Assembly: GCA_004555635.1 (NCBI GenBank)
Contig: SFHN01000004.1
Coordinates: 1-24,105 of the forward strand
Length of the DNA stretch: 24,105 nucleotides
Origin: [Eubacterium] saphenum
GTDB lineage: Bacteria; Bacillota; Clostridia; Oscillospirales; Ruminococcaceae
Reading direction: 5' to 3'
A model generated the notes under the pieces. That model saw nothing but the letters and a program-made list of their open reading frames with translations, ran no database searches and was not told where the DNA came from. The position numbers and the translations under genes were made by a program. Shown here piece by piece: positions 15,653 through 23,763 of the stretch (position 1 is the stretch's first letter; the number at the start of each line of letters is the position of its first letter).

Positions 15653-16054
15653 ATGGCTAACTTTAACTTAAACAGACTAAACGAGGATATCAGACGAGAG
15701 ATATCCGCAGGCGTTGCGGGGGTAAAGGACCCGCGCGTTGCAAAGAATTTCGTCACCGTCACCCACTGCGAGCTGACAAGCGACCTTTCCTACTGCAAGG
15801 TTATGATAGCCTGTATGGGCGGCGAGGGAAGAACGGCAAAAGCGGTGGAGGGTATGACGGCGGCTTCGGGCTATTTCAAGCGCCTTATTTCTTCGAGAAT
15901 AAAGATGCGGAAAATTCCCGAGTTAATCTTCCTGCCCGACAACACGCTTGAGTATTCTCAGCACATCGAGGAAATCATAAAGGGCTTTCACAAGAACGAC
16001 CCCGCCGAGCCTGACGACGGCTATGAAAACGAGGAGGGCAGCGATGAAGATTGA
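15653..16054 (+). CDS. rbfA: 30S ribosome-binding factor RbfA
   Basis: A 133-residue KH-fold protein that binds the 30S subunit and aids 16S rRNA 5'-end maturation. Family features: RLNEDIRREISAGVAGVKDPRV at the N-terminus, FVTVTHCELTSDLSYCKVMI, and the C-terminal IKMRKIPELIFLPDNTLEYSQHIEEII. An acidic tail (DDGYENEEGSDED) follows. AAAAGGAGG precedes the ATG by six bases. The end overlaps the next gene by 11 bases. Confidence 0.95.
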   Translation: MANFNLNRLNEDIRREISAGVAGVKDPRVAKNFVTVTHCELTSDLSYCKVMIACMGGEGRTAKAVEGMTAASGYFKRLISSRIKMRKIPELIFLPDNTLEYSQHIEEIIKGFHKNDPAEPDDGYENEEGSDED

Positions 16055-17009
16055 GCTTTCCGAAGCGGCGGAGTTTCTCCGCAGCCGCGACAACTACCTT
16101 ATTCTTATGCACGCAAGCCCAGACGGAGATACCCTGGGCTGCGGCTCCGCGCTTTGCGGAGCGCTTCAGCAGCTCGGGAAAAAGGCGCGCGTGCAGTGCC
16201 CCGAGGCTGTCCCCGCGAAATTCGACTATATGCAGGAAGCGTATGAGAAGCAGGAGTTCGATTATGAAACCGTAGTTACGGTTGACGTTGCGGACTCAAA
16301 GCTGCTCGGCGAGCTTCGCGCGGTGGGCGACACGGCGGAATTGTGCCTTGACCACCACGAAACCAACACGGGCTATGCAAAGCGGCTTGTGCTTCGCGCG
16401 GATTACGCTTCGGCGTGCGAGCTTGTCTATGAGCTGCTGCTTCAGCTTGGCACAAACATCACCGTGCCGATAGCAAACGCGCTGTACACCGGTATGGCGA
16501 CGGACACGGGCTGCTTCAAATACTCCAACACAACCCCGCAGACCCATATCTATGCGGCGCGGCTCATAGAGCTTGGCGCGCAGATTGCGCCGATTAACTA
16601 CGCGATGTTCGATATGAAAACGCAGGGCAGACTTAAGCTGGAGCAGATGGTGCTTTCGGGCATAAAATACTACGCTCTCGGTCACGTTGCTCTGATTAAC
16701 GTTTCGCTTGAAATGCTTGCAAGCGTAAGCGGCGTTGACAGCGACGACGTCGGCGCGCTTGCGTCTATCCCGAGGCAGATTGCGGGCGTTGACATCGGCA
16801 TTTGCATCAAGGAGAAGAAGCCGGGGCTGTTCAAGGTTTCGCTGCGCTCCTCCGAGAACATCAACGTTGCCGACATTGCGGCGCAGTTTGGCGGCGGCGG
16901 TCACGCGCGCTCGTCGGGCTGTTCCTTTGAGGGAGTGGCATACGAGGAAGCGCAGCGGCTTATCTCAGACGCCTGTGTAGAAGCCTGCCGCAAAGCGGGG
17001 CTTATATGA
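16044..17009 (+). CDS. nrnA: DHH/DHHA1 bifunctional oligoribonuclease/PAP phosphatase NrnA
   Basis: A 321-residue metal-dependent phosphoesterase that degrades nano-RNAs (2-5 nt); family members may also hydrolyse pAp or linear dinucleotides. Metal-binding motifs are complete: HASPDGDTLGCG (about 23-34), TVDVAD (about 83-88), LDHHETN (near residue 105) and TDTGCFKYSNT (about 153-163). The DHHA1 substrate motif GGGGHARSSG lies near the C-terminus. The start is ATG 16044, five bases after GGAGGG and inside the end of rbfA; an in-frame ATG at 16023 lies upstream of that site. Its TGA overlaps the truB ATG. This is the standard location in Firmicutes. Confidence 0.93.
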   Translation: MKIELSEAAEFLRSRDNYLILMHASPDGDTLGCGSALCGALQQLGKKARVQCPEAVPAKFDYMQEAYEKQEFDYETVVTVDVADSKLLGELRAVGDTAELCLDHHETNTGYAKRLVLRADYASACELVYELLLQLGTNITVPIANALYTGMATDTGCFKYSNTTPQTHIYAARLIELGAQIAPINYAMFDMKTQGRLKLEQMVLSGIKYYALGHVALINVSLEMLASVSGVDSDDVGALASIPRQIAGVDIGICIKEKKPGLFKVSLRSSENINVADIAAQFGGGGHARSSGCSFEGVAYEEAQRLISDACVEACRKAGLI

Positions 17010-17890
17010 ACGGAGTTATCGTCGTAAGAAAGCCGCAGGAGTTTACGTCGTTTGACGTGGTTGCGGTGCTGCGAGGCTGCTTTCGCACAAAGAAGGTCGG
17101 TCACGGCGGAACGCTTGACCCGATGGCAACGGGCGTTCTTCCCGTGTTTATCGGCGGCGCGACGAAGGCGGTGAGCCTTCTCCCCGACTCGGACAAAAGC
17201 TACACCGCGGGCTTTCGGCTCGGGGTGACAAGCGACACGCTTGACGTCTGGGGAAAGCTTTCGGAGGAAAAGCAGGTCTGCGTCCCGCGCGAGGAGCTGG
17301 AAGCGGTTCTAGAGCGGTTTCGCGGGGATATTATGCAGGTTCCGCCGATGTATTCCGCGCTCAAAATCAACGGCAGAAAGCTGTGCGACCTCGCGCGAAG
17401 CGGCATTGAGGTTGAGCGTCAGCCGCGCCCCGTTACGATTTCGCGGCTGGAGCTTTTGGAGTTTGACGGGCGCTGCGGCGTTCTTCAAATGGACTGCTCG
17501 TCGGGCACCTACGTCCGCACGCTGTGCGACGACATCGGCGCGGCGCTTGGCTGCGGCGCGGTTATGACCTCGCTCGAAAGAACGCGAAGCTGCGGCTTTA
17601 CGATAGCCGACAGCTATCCGCTTTCGGAGTTAAAGGAAATGCCGTATGAGCAGCTTATTTCGCTGCTGAAGCCTGTTGAGAGCGTGTTTTCGGTCTATCC
17701 CGAGGTTATGCTTGACGAGGTACAGGAGCGGCTTTACAAAAACGGCGCGCGGCTTGACGCGGCGCGGCTTCATTCCCGCCCGCAGACGGACGGGCTGTGT
17801 CGGGTATACGGCGCGGAGGGCTTTATCGGCGTCGCGGAAATAACCAAAACGGACGAGCTTGCCTCGGTTAAGCGTTTTGATACATTATAA
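17006..17890 (+). CDS. truB: tRNA pseudouridine(55) synthase TruB
   Basis: A 294-residue enzyme that converts U55 of tRNA to pseudouridine. The catalytic motif GHGGTLDPMATGVLPV is intact with catalytic Asp38. Other family blocks are QVPPMYSALKINGRKLCDLAR and CSSGTYVRTLCDDIGAALG. A C-terminal extension (about residue 225 onward) resembles the usual TruB/PUA-like tail. The start overlaps the nrnA stop as ATGA, implying coupled translation. No separate ribosome site is evident. Confidence 0.96.
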   Translation: MNGVIVVRKPQEFTSFDVVAVLRGCFRTKKVGHGGTLDPMATGVLPVFIGGATKAVSLLPDSDKSYTAGFRLGVTSDTLDVWGKLSEEKQVCVPREELEAVLERFRGDIMQVPPMYSALKINGRKLCDLARSGIEVERQPRPVTISRLELLEFDGRCGVLQMDCSSGTYVRTLCDDIGAALGCGAVMTSLERTRSCGFTIADSYPLSELKEMPYEQLISLLKPVESVFSVYPEVMLDEVQERLYKNGARLDAARLHSRPQTDGLCRVYGAEGFIGVAEITKTDELASVKRFDTL

Positions 17891-17910
17891 TCAGTTTTTG
17901 GAGTTAATCA

Positions 17911-18813
17911 TTGACAGATATAACATATAACGGCACACCGCATAAGAAAACCGCGGTTGCACTCGGCTATTTTGACGGGCTGCACTTAGGTCACGTTGGT
18001 GTAATAAGCGCGGCGCTTGCGCACGACGAGTTTGCGCCCGCCGTGTTTACGTTCAACTGCGATACGACGCTGCCGAAATTCGAGAAAAACGAGGACATCA
18101 TCTCCTTTGAAAACAAGTGCGAGCTGCTGGAGAAAATCGGCGTGGAGTATCTCTACGCGCCTGATTTCGCCGAGGTATGCACGCTGTCTGCGGAGGAGTT
18201 TGTCAGCGAGATTTTGATAAAGAAGCTAAACGCGGGCTTTGCCTGCTGCGGCACGAATTTCCGCTTCGGGAAAAACGGCGCGGGAACTCCGCAGCTTCTG
18301 CGGCAAATCGGCGAGCGGTACGGAATGCTTGCGCAGACTGTCGCGGACGTCTGCGTTGACGGCGTTATGGTAAGCTCAACGCATATCCGCGAGCTTATCC
18401 GCAGCGGCAATATCACCGAGGCGAACAGGCTGCTTGGCTACGAGCTGTGGTACAGGCTGCCCGTTGTCGAGGGCAACCGCATAGGGCGCACGCTGCTTTA
18501 TCCCACGATAAATCAGATAATCCCCGACACGAACATCATTCCGCGCTTTGGCGTTTACAAAAGCTACACCGAGGTTGCGGGAAAGCAGTACCGCAGCATA
18601 ACTAACATCGGCGTTAAGCCGACGGTTGAAAACCGCACAGACGGCTGCGGCGCGGTTATGGAAACGCATATTATAGGCTTTGACGGCGACCTTTACGGGC
18701 AGAAAATTGCCGTGTCGCTCGTTAGCTTTATCCGCCCCGAGCAAAAGTTCTGCGGTCTTTCCGAGCTGAAGCGTCAGATTGCCGCGGATATGGAAACCGC
18801 GCTCAAAGAGTGA
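17911..18813 (+). CDS. ribF: Bifunctional riboflavin kinase/FAD synthetase RibF
   Basis: A 300-residue enzyme making FMN and then FAD. The N-terminal nucleotidyltransferase domain has ALGYFDGLHLGH (HxGH-type motif) and VSSTHIRELIRSGN. The C-terminal kinase domain has GRTLLYPTINQI, where most relatives read GRTLGFPTAN; the PTxN metal/ATP residues are kept. TNIGVKPTVENRTDG and ETHIIGFDGDLYGQ follow. The start is TTG 17911 with TTTGGAG seven bases upstream; no ATG fits. It follows truB by 20 bases as the last gene of the operon. No FMN riboswitch precedes it. Confidence 0.95.
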   Translation: MTDITYNGTPHKKTAVALGYFDGLHLGHVGVISAALAHDEFAPAVFTFNCDTTLPKFEKNEDIISFENKCELLEKIGVEYLYAPDFAEVCTLSAEEFVSEILIKKLNAGFACCGTNFRFGKNGAGTPQLLRQIGERYGMLAQTVADVCVDGVMVSSTHIRELIRSGNITEANRLLGYELWYRLPVVEGNRIGRTLLYPTINQIIPDTNIIPRFGVYKSYTEVAGKQYRSITNIGVKPTVENRTDGCGAVMETHIIGFDGDLYGQKIAVSLVSFIRPEQKFCGLSELKRQIAADMETALKE

Positions 18814-18857
18814 CGGATTTTTCATAGAAAATTCACACGGCTTTCACGCGGGGCTTT

Positions 18858-18863
18858 TATAAT
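18858..18863 (+). promoter_or_regulatory. Candidate -10 element before the ABC transporter operon
   Basis: A perfect TATAAT lies 46 bases upstream of the ABC gene, in a 96-base gap after ribF. No good -35 is found at 16-18 bases; the nearest, TTCACA at 18832, has a 20-base spacer. There is no terminator after ribF, so the ABC genes may also receive read-through. Confidence 0.35.
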
Positions 18864-18909
18864 GTAATACGGCGCATTGTGCCAAACCTGCCTTTTCAGG
18901 AGGACAAAG

Positions 18910-19875
18910 ATGATTGAAGTAAAGAATCTCTGCAAAAGCTACGGCAGCAAGCTTGCTGTCGATAACATAAGCTTTACTGCGGAGGACAACGAAATTCTCG
19001 GATTTCTCGGACCTAACGGCGCGGGAAAATCCACCACGATGAACATACTTACGGGCTACCTTTCCTCCTCGGGGGGCGAGGCGCTGATTAACGGCGTGGA
19101 TATTCTCGAGGACCCTGTTGCCGCGAAGAAGAACATAGGCTACCTGCCCGAGCTGCCGCCGCTGTATCTCGATATGACGGTTATGGAGTACCTTAATTTC
19201 GTGTACGACCTGAAAAAGTGCAAGCTGCCCCGCAGAAGCCACCTTGCGGAGATTTGCTCGCTTGTTAAGATAACCGACGTCAGGAAGCGCGTTATCCGCA
19301 ACCTTTCAAAGGGCTACCGCCAGCGCGTAGGACTTGCGCAGGCGCTTGTCGGAAACCCGCGGGTGCTTATTCTCGACGAGCCGACGGTAGGACTTGACCC
19401 AAAGCAGATTATCGAAATCAGAACGCTTATCAAGAAGCTTGGCAAAAACCACACCGTTATCCTCTCCTCGCACATTCTGTCCGAGGTTCAGGCGGTGTGC
19501 GACAGGATTGTCGTTATCGACAAGGGAAAGCTTGTTGCGAACGACACCACCGAAAACCTCTCGCACAGCCTGTCTGCCGACCACAAGCTGACCGTGCAGA
19601 TTGAAGGCCCCGCGAAGGAGGTAAAGTCGCTGCTTGAGGCGATTCCCGATATGATGGAGGTTCACGTCAACCGCACCATCGACAAGACCGTCACCGAATT
19701 TGAGCTTAACGCAAAGGAAGGCGCGGACGTTCGCCGCGAGGTTTTCAAGCGTATGGCGGGGAGAAACTACCCCATTCTGCTTATGCGCAGCAGCGAGCTT
19801 ACGCTTGAGGAAATATTCCTGAAGCTCACAACGGGCGACTTTTACGGAAATTCCGCAGAGGGAGGGGACAAATAA
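18910..19875 (+). CDS. ABC transporter ATP-binding protein (GldA-like)
   Basis: A 321-residue ATPase subunit of an ABC-2 type exporter. Walker A is GPNGAGKST (34-42), the signature LSKGYRQRV (starting at 132, in place of LSGGQ) and Walker B VLILDE (152-157) followed by PTVGLDP; the switch His is in ILSSHILSEV. The C-terminal ~100 residues form an accessory domain as in GldA/NatA-like proteins. AGGAGG lies six bases before the ATG. The gene ends as TAATG, overlapping the permease start by one base. With the next three genes it forms a Gld-like set: ATPase, permease, GldG-like protein and DUF4340 protein. The cargo is unknown. Confidence 0.93.
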   Translation: MIEVKNLCKSYGSKLAVDNISFTAEDNEILGFLGPNGAGKSTTMNILTGYLSSSGGEALINGVDILEDPVAAKKNIGYLPELPPLYLDMTVMEYLNFVYDLKKCKLPRRSHLAEICSLVKITDVRKRVIRNLSKGYRQRVGLAQALVGNPRVLILDEPTVGLDPKQIIEIRTLIKKLGKNHTVILSSHILSEVQAVCDRIVVIDKGKLVANDTTENLSHSLSADHKLTVQIEGPAKEVKSLLEAIPDMMEVHVNRTIDKTVTEFELNAKEGADVRREVFKRMAGRNYPILLMRSSELTLEEIFLKLTTGDFYGNSAEGGDK

Positions 19876-20594
19876 TGCTGGCAATAATGAAGCGCGAATT
19901 TGAGAGCTATTTCACCTCGCCCCTCGGCTATGTGTATCTGGCGGTGTTCTATGGCTTCTCGGGACTGTTTCTGTGGCTGACCTGCCTCACAGCGGGCACG
20001 GCAAGCCTTTCGGGAACATTTCTGTGGATGTTCTTTATAATGATGATACTTATCCCCGTGCTTACAATGCGCACAATGGCGGACGACAAGCGTCAGAAAA
20101 CCGACCAGCTTACGCTGACAAGCCCCGTAAGCCTGTTTGGGATAGTTGCGGGAAAATTTCTCGCGTCGTTCCTCATTTTCCTCATCGGCGCGGTTATCCT
20201 GCTGATTTATGCGGTGTTCCTTGCGGGCGCTGCCGAAAACGCGGGTAACACCTTCGGCTGGGCAGAGGTTTGGGGCAACTTTGTGGGCTTATGCCTTATG
20301 GGCGGCGTGTTTATCTCCGCAGGTATATTCATCTCGGGTCTTACCGAAAATCAGATGATAGCCGCTGTCGGAAGCATCGGTGTAAACATCGTGCTGTGCC
20401 TGTTTGACATAATCGCAAGCTACATTCCGATTGAATCGCTGAAAAGCGTTATAAATTCGCTTTCTGTATTTTACAAGTATCAGGAGTTTACCTACGGAAT
20501 TTTCAGCCTGAAAAACGTGCTGTTTTTCGTAAGTCTTATCGTCATCTTCAACTTCCTGACGATGCGCACGATAGAGCGCCGTCGCTGGAGCTAA
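19875..20594 (+). CDS. ABC-2 type permease (GldF-like)
   Basis: A 239-residue integral membrane protein with six predicted helices: about residues 15-35, 45-62, 88-113, 130-158 (possibly broken), 165-190 and 213-230. Characteristic stretches are FESYFTSPLGYVYLAVFYGF at the N-terminus and ILIPVLTMRTMADDKRQKTDQLTLTSPVS, typical of GldF/ABC-2 permeases. It would pair with the ATPase whose stop codon overlaps its ATG. The GldG-like gene follows after a short gap. Direction of transport is presumably export, by family. Confidence 0.92.
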   Translation: MLAIMKREFESYFTSPLGYVYLAVFYGFSGLFLWLTCLTAGTASLSGTFLWMFFIMMILIPVLTMRTMADDKRQKTDQLTLTSPVSLFGIVAGKFLASFLIFLIGAVILLIYAVFLAGAAENAGNTFGWAEVWGNFVGLCLMGGVFISAGIFISGLTENQMIAAVGSIGVNIVLCLFDIIASYIPIESLKSVINSLSVFYKYQEFTYGIFSLKNVLFFVSLIVIFNFLTMRTIERRRWS

Positions 20595-20613
20595 GGAAAG
20601 GCGGGTGTATCAG

Positions 20614-22197
20614 ATGAACGAAGAAAACAAGAATATAGAAGCGGCAGAAGCTGCTCCCGCAGAAAAGCCCGAAAAGGCTCCGAAGAAGAAAAAGAAGTTC
20701 AACGTCCGCAGCTTTAAGCACGGAACGCTTTCGGTTGTGCTGACGGTTGTGTTTATCGCGGCGGTGGTAGTCGTTAACGTTATCGTGGGGATAATCTCCG
20801 AGCGCATAAACACCTCCGCAGACCTCTCTGCCGAGGGAAAATACTCCCTTCAGGAGGATACGGAGAAGTACCTTCAAAATCAGCTTTCGGGCGAGGTTTC
20901 GATTACGGTGCTTTGTCCCGAGCAGACCTTTGAAGCGGCGGGCACACACTACAAGCAGATTAACGAGCTGCTCAAAAAAATGGAGATGGAGAGCGACAAA
21001 ATTACTCTCGACTATCTCGACCTTAATCAGAACCCGAATTACTCCGCGCAGTTCAAGGGTGAAACCATTGCAGAGGGGTACATCGTCGTTGAAAGCGAAG
21101 CTACCGGCAGGCACAGAATACTGACCCCCGGCGACTTTTTCGCGGTAATCGACGACCTTTCGGGCGCAAGCGCTTCGCTTATTGAGCAGTACATTACCTA
21201 CTACGGAACGTCCGTCATCAAAGGCTCGAACATCGAGCAGGCTGCGGTTTCCGCTATGATGTATGTGTCAAACGACGAGCTTATCCGCGTTGCGTTTACC
21301 GAGGGCTACGGCGAGGAGGACGCAACCGCGCTTCGCAATATGCTCACGAAAAACGGCTACGACGTAACCACCCTTGACCTCAACACCTCCGAAATCGGCG
21401 ACGATATCGACTTTATCGTTATGTTCGGTCCGACGATGGACGTGTCCAACGAGAACCTGAAGAAAATTGACGTTTTCCTTGACAACAACGGCTCTTTCGG
21501 AAAGACGTTCCTGTATTTCGCGTCCGCTAGTCAGCCGAAAACTCCCAACATCGACGCTTTCCTCGCCGACTGGGGAATGAAGGTTGATTTTTCCGTTATC
21601 GGTCAGACGAATACCCAATACCTGATGTCAAACAATTACTACGCGCATTTTCAGCAGATAAAAGATACCCCCTTTGCGGGGAACACCTACGGCAGCACGC
21701 TTTACACATTCGGCGCGAATATCCGTCCGGTAATTCAGCTCTGGGAGAACGGCGCGCGCGGAAACATCGAGCAGAGCGTGCTTATGACCTCGTTTGACGA
21801 AGCGTTCCTCTGTCCGCTTGACCTTGCGGAGGACGCGGAGTTTTCGATAGAAACCGCAGAAAGCGGAACATTCAACGACGCTGTGCTCGCATACCGCGTT
21901 CATTCCGATTCTGCGATTAAGCCTGCGCGCGTCGGTGTGTTCGGCTCGACAATGCTTGCGGGCGATGTGTTTATGTCGATGTCAAACGGAAACAATCAGG
22001 ATTTCTTCATAAATTTGTTCAACTACATCTCTGGCAAGGAGGACAGCATTGTCATAAAGACAAAGACCTACTCCGTGGCGACCTTTGATATGAGCGCCGC
22101 CACCGCAAACGCCCTTGCGATTGTATTGTGCGTTGCCGTGCCTGTTGTGGTTATCGTTATCGGTCTGGTAATCTGGATTCGCAGGAGGCACAGATAA
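20614..22197 (+). CDS. GldG-like ABC-associated membrane-anchored protein
   Basis: A 527-residue protein with a basic, Lys-rich cytoplasmic N-terminus (APKKKKKFN), a membrane helix at about 38-60, a large extracytoplasmic domain and a C-terminal helix (about 500-521) ending IRRRHR. The domain has the GldG/ABC-type uncharacterised transporter pattern (YSLQEDTEKYLQNQLSGEVSITVL; LDYLDLNQNPNYSAQF; FTEGYGEEDATALRNMLTKNGY). The start is uncertain: ATG 20614 or GTG 20605, with an AAGGAAAGG site that could serve either. The stop overlaps the next ATG by one base (TAATG), repeating the arrangement between the ATPase and permease genes. Its partner role is inferred from Gld-type operons. Confidence 0.88.
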   Translation: MNEENKNIEAAEAAPAEKPEKAPKKKKKFNVRSFKHGTLSVVLTVVFIAAVVVVNVIVGIISERINTSADLSAEGKYSLQEDTEKYLQNQLSGEVSITVLCPEQTFEAAGTHYKQINELLKKMEMESDKITLDYLDLNQNPNYSAQFKGETIAEGYIVVESEATGRHRILTPGDFFAVIDDLSGASASLIEQYITYYGTSVIKGSNIEQAAVSAMMYVSNDELIRVAFTEGYGEEDATALRNMLTKNGYDVTTLDLNTSEIGDDIDFIVMFGPTMDVSNENLKKIDVFLDNNGSFGKTFLYFASASQPKTPNIDAFLADWGMKVDFSVIGQTNTQYLMSNNYYAHFQQIKDTPFAGNTYGSTLYTFGANIRPVIQLWENGARGNIEQSVLMTSFDEAFLCPLDLAEDAEFSIETAESGTFNDAVLAYRVHSDSAIKPARVGVFGSTMLAGDVFMSMSNGNNQDFFINLFNYISGKEDSIVIKTKTYSVATFDMSAATANALAIVLCVAVPVVVIVIGLVIWIRRRHR

Positions 22198-23330
22198 TGG
22201 CAAAGCTTACGAAAAGCACGAAAACCGTTATTATCGCGGCGGCAGTGCTTCTGGTGCTGGGCGCGGTTCTGATGGTACTGCTTCTTACGAAGCCCGAGGA
22301 GCCTGTCGAAAGCGTTCCCGAGGACAGCCACGAGGAAGTCAGCACCGCAATCACAGTCACCGACAAAGAGCCGGAAAACGTGCTTTCTATGACGGTGAAA
22401 AACGCAACGGGGGAGTATACATTTGAGCGCAACGAGCGCGTTGTGTCCTCCGAGGACAGCGAGGGCAACGTGTCCTCGACAACGGAGTATTACTTCACAA
22501 GCCCGCAGATGCTGACGCTTACTCCGAACAGCACGACGATTTCCGCGTTCGTGCGCAGTATGGCGGGGCTTACGACAAAGCAGCTTGCCGAAGAAAACGC
22601 GCAGGACCTTGATAAGTACGGGCTTGAAAACCCCGTGGCAACGGTAAGCCTGAAGTTCGACGACGGCACCTCGGCGGAGATTTGCTTCGGCATACAGAAC
22701 CCCGCGAACACATCGCAGGCGTATTTCCGCACCGCAGACAGCCGCGACGTCCACCTTGTAAGCTATTACACCGCGGGAAGCGCGTTCTACGATATCCGCG
22801 ACTATGTCAGCCTTGTAATGACCGAGGCATACGACAGCGAAAACCGCAAGGAGCTTGATTATATGATAGTCGAGCGCAAGGATTTGGACGAACCTGTCGA
22901 GGCGCGCTATATGTACGACCTCGAAGAGCTTGCGGAGAACGAGGATAACATTATCACGACGTTCAACACCCACCGCATTGTTTCCCCGATAGTGACCGAG
23001 CTTGACTCTACCAAGGGGCAGACGTTCTGCTACGGGCTTTACGGGCTGTCGATGTCCTACTGCTATGCGCTCGAAAAGACCGACGAGGTGCTTTCCTCGA
23101 CGGGGCTTGACGACCCGTTCTGCGTGGTTACGTTCAAGTACGGCGGAAAGCGCAGGGTGCTTTCCCTCGGCGACAAGGTGCTTGAAACCACCGAGGCGGA
23201 GGGCGACACTCCCGCACTCAGCACCGTTACGGGCTATTACGCGATGATGGACGACAACGACGGCGTTTATGTAATCGCAAAGGACAGCGCGCCGTGGTAT
23301 TCGTTCTTAACGCAGAACATTATTCTTTGA
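22197..23330 (+). CDS. DUF4340-family membrane protein, N-terminal part (frame broken at 3' end)
   Basis: In this frame 377 residues are encoded. An N-terminal helix at about 10-31 (VIIAAAVLLVLGAVLMVLLL) is followed by an extracytoplasmic DUF4340-type domain (LDKYGLENPVATVSLKFDDG; FGIQNPANTSQAYFRT; VHLVSYYTAGSAFYDIRDY), with a repeat-like second half. The frame stops at TGA 23328-23330 after WYSFLTQNIIL, but the +1 frame continues at once with DIDGTADSHTFSLDG and a further ~100 coherent residues. The intact product would be 494 residues. DUF4340 proteins commonly follow GldG-like genes. The break may be programmed frameshifting, a real mutation or a sequencing error. Confidence 0.85.
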   Translation: MAKLTKSTKTVIIAAAVLLVLGAVLMVLLLTKPEEPVESVPEDSHEEVSTAITVTDKEPENVLSMTVKNATGEYTFERNERVVSSEDSEGNVSSTTEYYFTSPQMLTLTPNSTTISAFVRSMAGLTTKQLAEENAQDLDKYGLENPVATVSLKFDDGTSAEICFGIQNPANTSQAYFRTADSRDVHLVSYYTAGSAFYDIRDYVSLVMTEAYDSENRKELDYMIVERKDLDEPVEARYMYDLEELAENEDNIITTFNTHRIVSPIVTELDSTKGQTFCYGLYGLSMSYCYALEKTDEVLSSTGLDDPFCVVTFKYGGKRRVLSLGDKVLETTEAEGDTPALSTVTGYYAMMDDNDGVYVIAKDSAPWYSFLTQNIIL

Positions 23331-23331
23331 T
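23325..23331 (+). other. +1 frame-change site CTT TGA T in the DUF4340 gene
   Basis: The zero-frame codons are ATT ATT CTT TGA; slipping one base forward on CTT gives GAT ATA GAC GGG and rejoins the long downstream frame. CTT TGA is the hexamer of the prfB (release factor 2) programmed +1 frameshift. The stimulatory AGGGGG of prfB is not present upstream (ACGCAGAACATT is), so programming is uncertain. Confidence 0.5.
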
Positions 23332-23682
23332 ATAGACGGGACGGCAGATTCGCACACCTTCTCGCTTGACGGCGCGGAGATGGACGACGACAAGTTCCGC
23401 GAGCTGTATCAGTACGTTATCGCTGCGGTCGGCGAGGAGCTGTTCTTTGAGGAGCAGACCGCCGAGCCGATTGCGTCTGTTCGCTTCAGGTATACCGACG
23501 AATACGCAAAGGTCGGCGGCAGGGAAGAGGACGTAATCGAGTTCTACAAGAGCGACGACAGAAAGAGCATTGTCAGCGTAAACGGCACGGTGCTGTTCAA
23601 GGTGCGCGAGCTGTACACCGACAGGCTAAGAGAGAATGTAACAGCGCTGATTGACGGCGGCGAGATTAAGATTGACTGGTAA
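23329..23682 (+). CDS. DUF4340-family protein, C-terminal part in the +1 frame
   Basis: This frame encodes about 117 residues beginning DIDGTADSHTFSLDG, then FRELYQYVIAAVGEELFF and VRFRYTDEYAKVGGREEDVIEFY, and ending ALIDGGEIKIDW. The repeating IDG-type beta strands and the closing EIKIDW are what one expects at the end of a DUF4340 domain. The first internal ATG (23380) has GGAG directly abutting it and so no usable ribosome site. The segment is therefore better read as the missing C-terminus of the preceding gene than as a separate gene. Codon use does not change across the break. Confidence 0.7.
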   Translation, partial: DIDGTADSHTFSLDGAEMDDDKFRELYQYVIAAVGEELFFEEQTAEPIASVRFRYTDEYAKVGGREEDVIEFYKSDDRKSIVSVNGTVLFKVRELYTDRLRENVTALIDGGEIKIDW

Positions 23683-23738
23683 TTTCCGAGGCGCAAAGAG
23701 GTCCTGCTCCTCTTTGTGCGGAAAGCTCGGCAGCAGGA
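23683..23738 (+). ncRNA. Structured leader with possible H-type pseudoknot
   Basis: GCGCAAAGAGG (23691-23701) pairs with CCTCTTTGTGC (23709-23719) over 11 bp with one G-U pair; TTTCC (23683-23687) and GGAAA (23720-23724) can extend it past a three-base bulge. The seven-base loop TCCTGCT (23702-23708) is fully complementary to AGCAGGA at 23732-23738. No T-run follows, so this is not a standard terminator. The GGAGG of the next gene lies only 14 bases beyond. I know no riboswitch class that fits. Confidence 0.4.
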
Positions 23739-23763
23739 TAAATAAAAAACGGAGGTAAAACCA

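Noticed and set aside
17881..17911. Possible FMN riboswitch before ribF
   Set aside because: Only 20 bases separate truB and ribF, far too short for the element, and the gene is inside an operon.
23380..23682. Separate 100-codon gene starting at ATG 23380
   Set aside because: GGAG abuts the ATG with no spacing, and the upstream in-frame residues DIDGTADSHTFSLDG continue the DUF4340 sequence; it is better seen as the shifted C-terminus.
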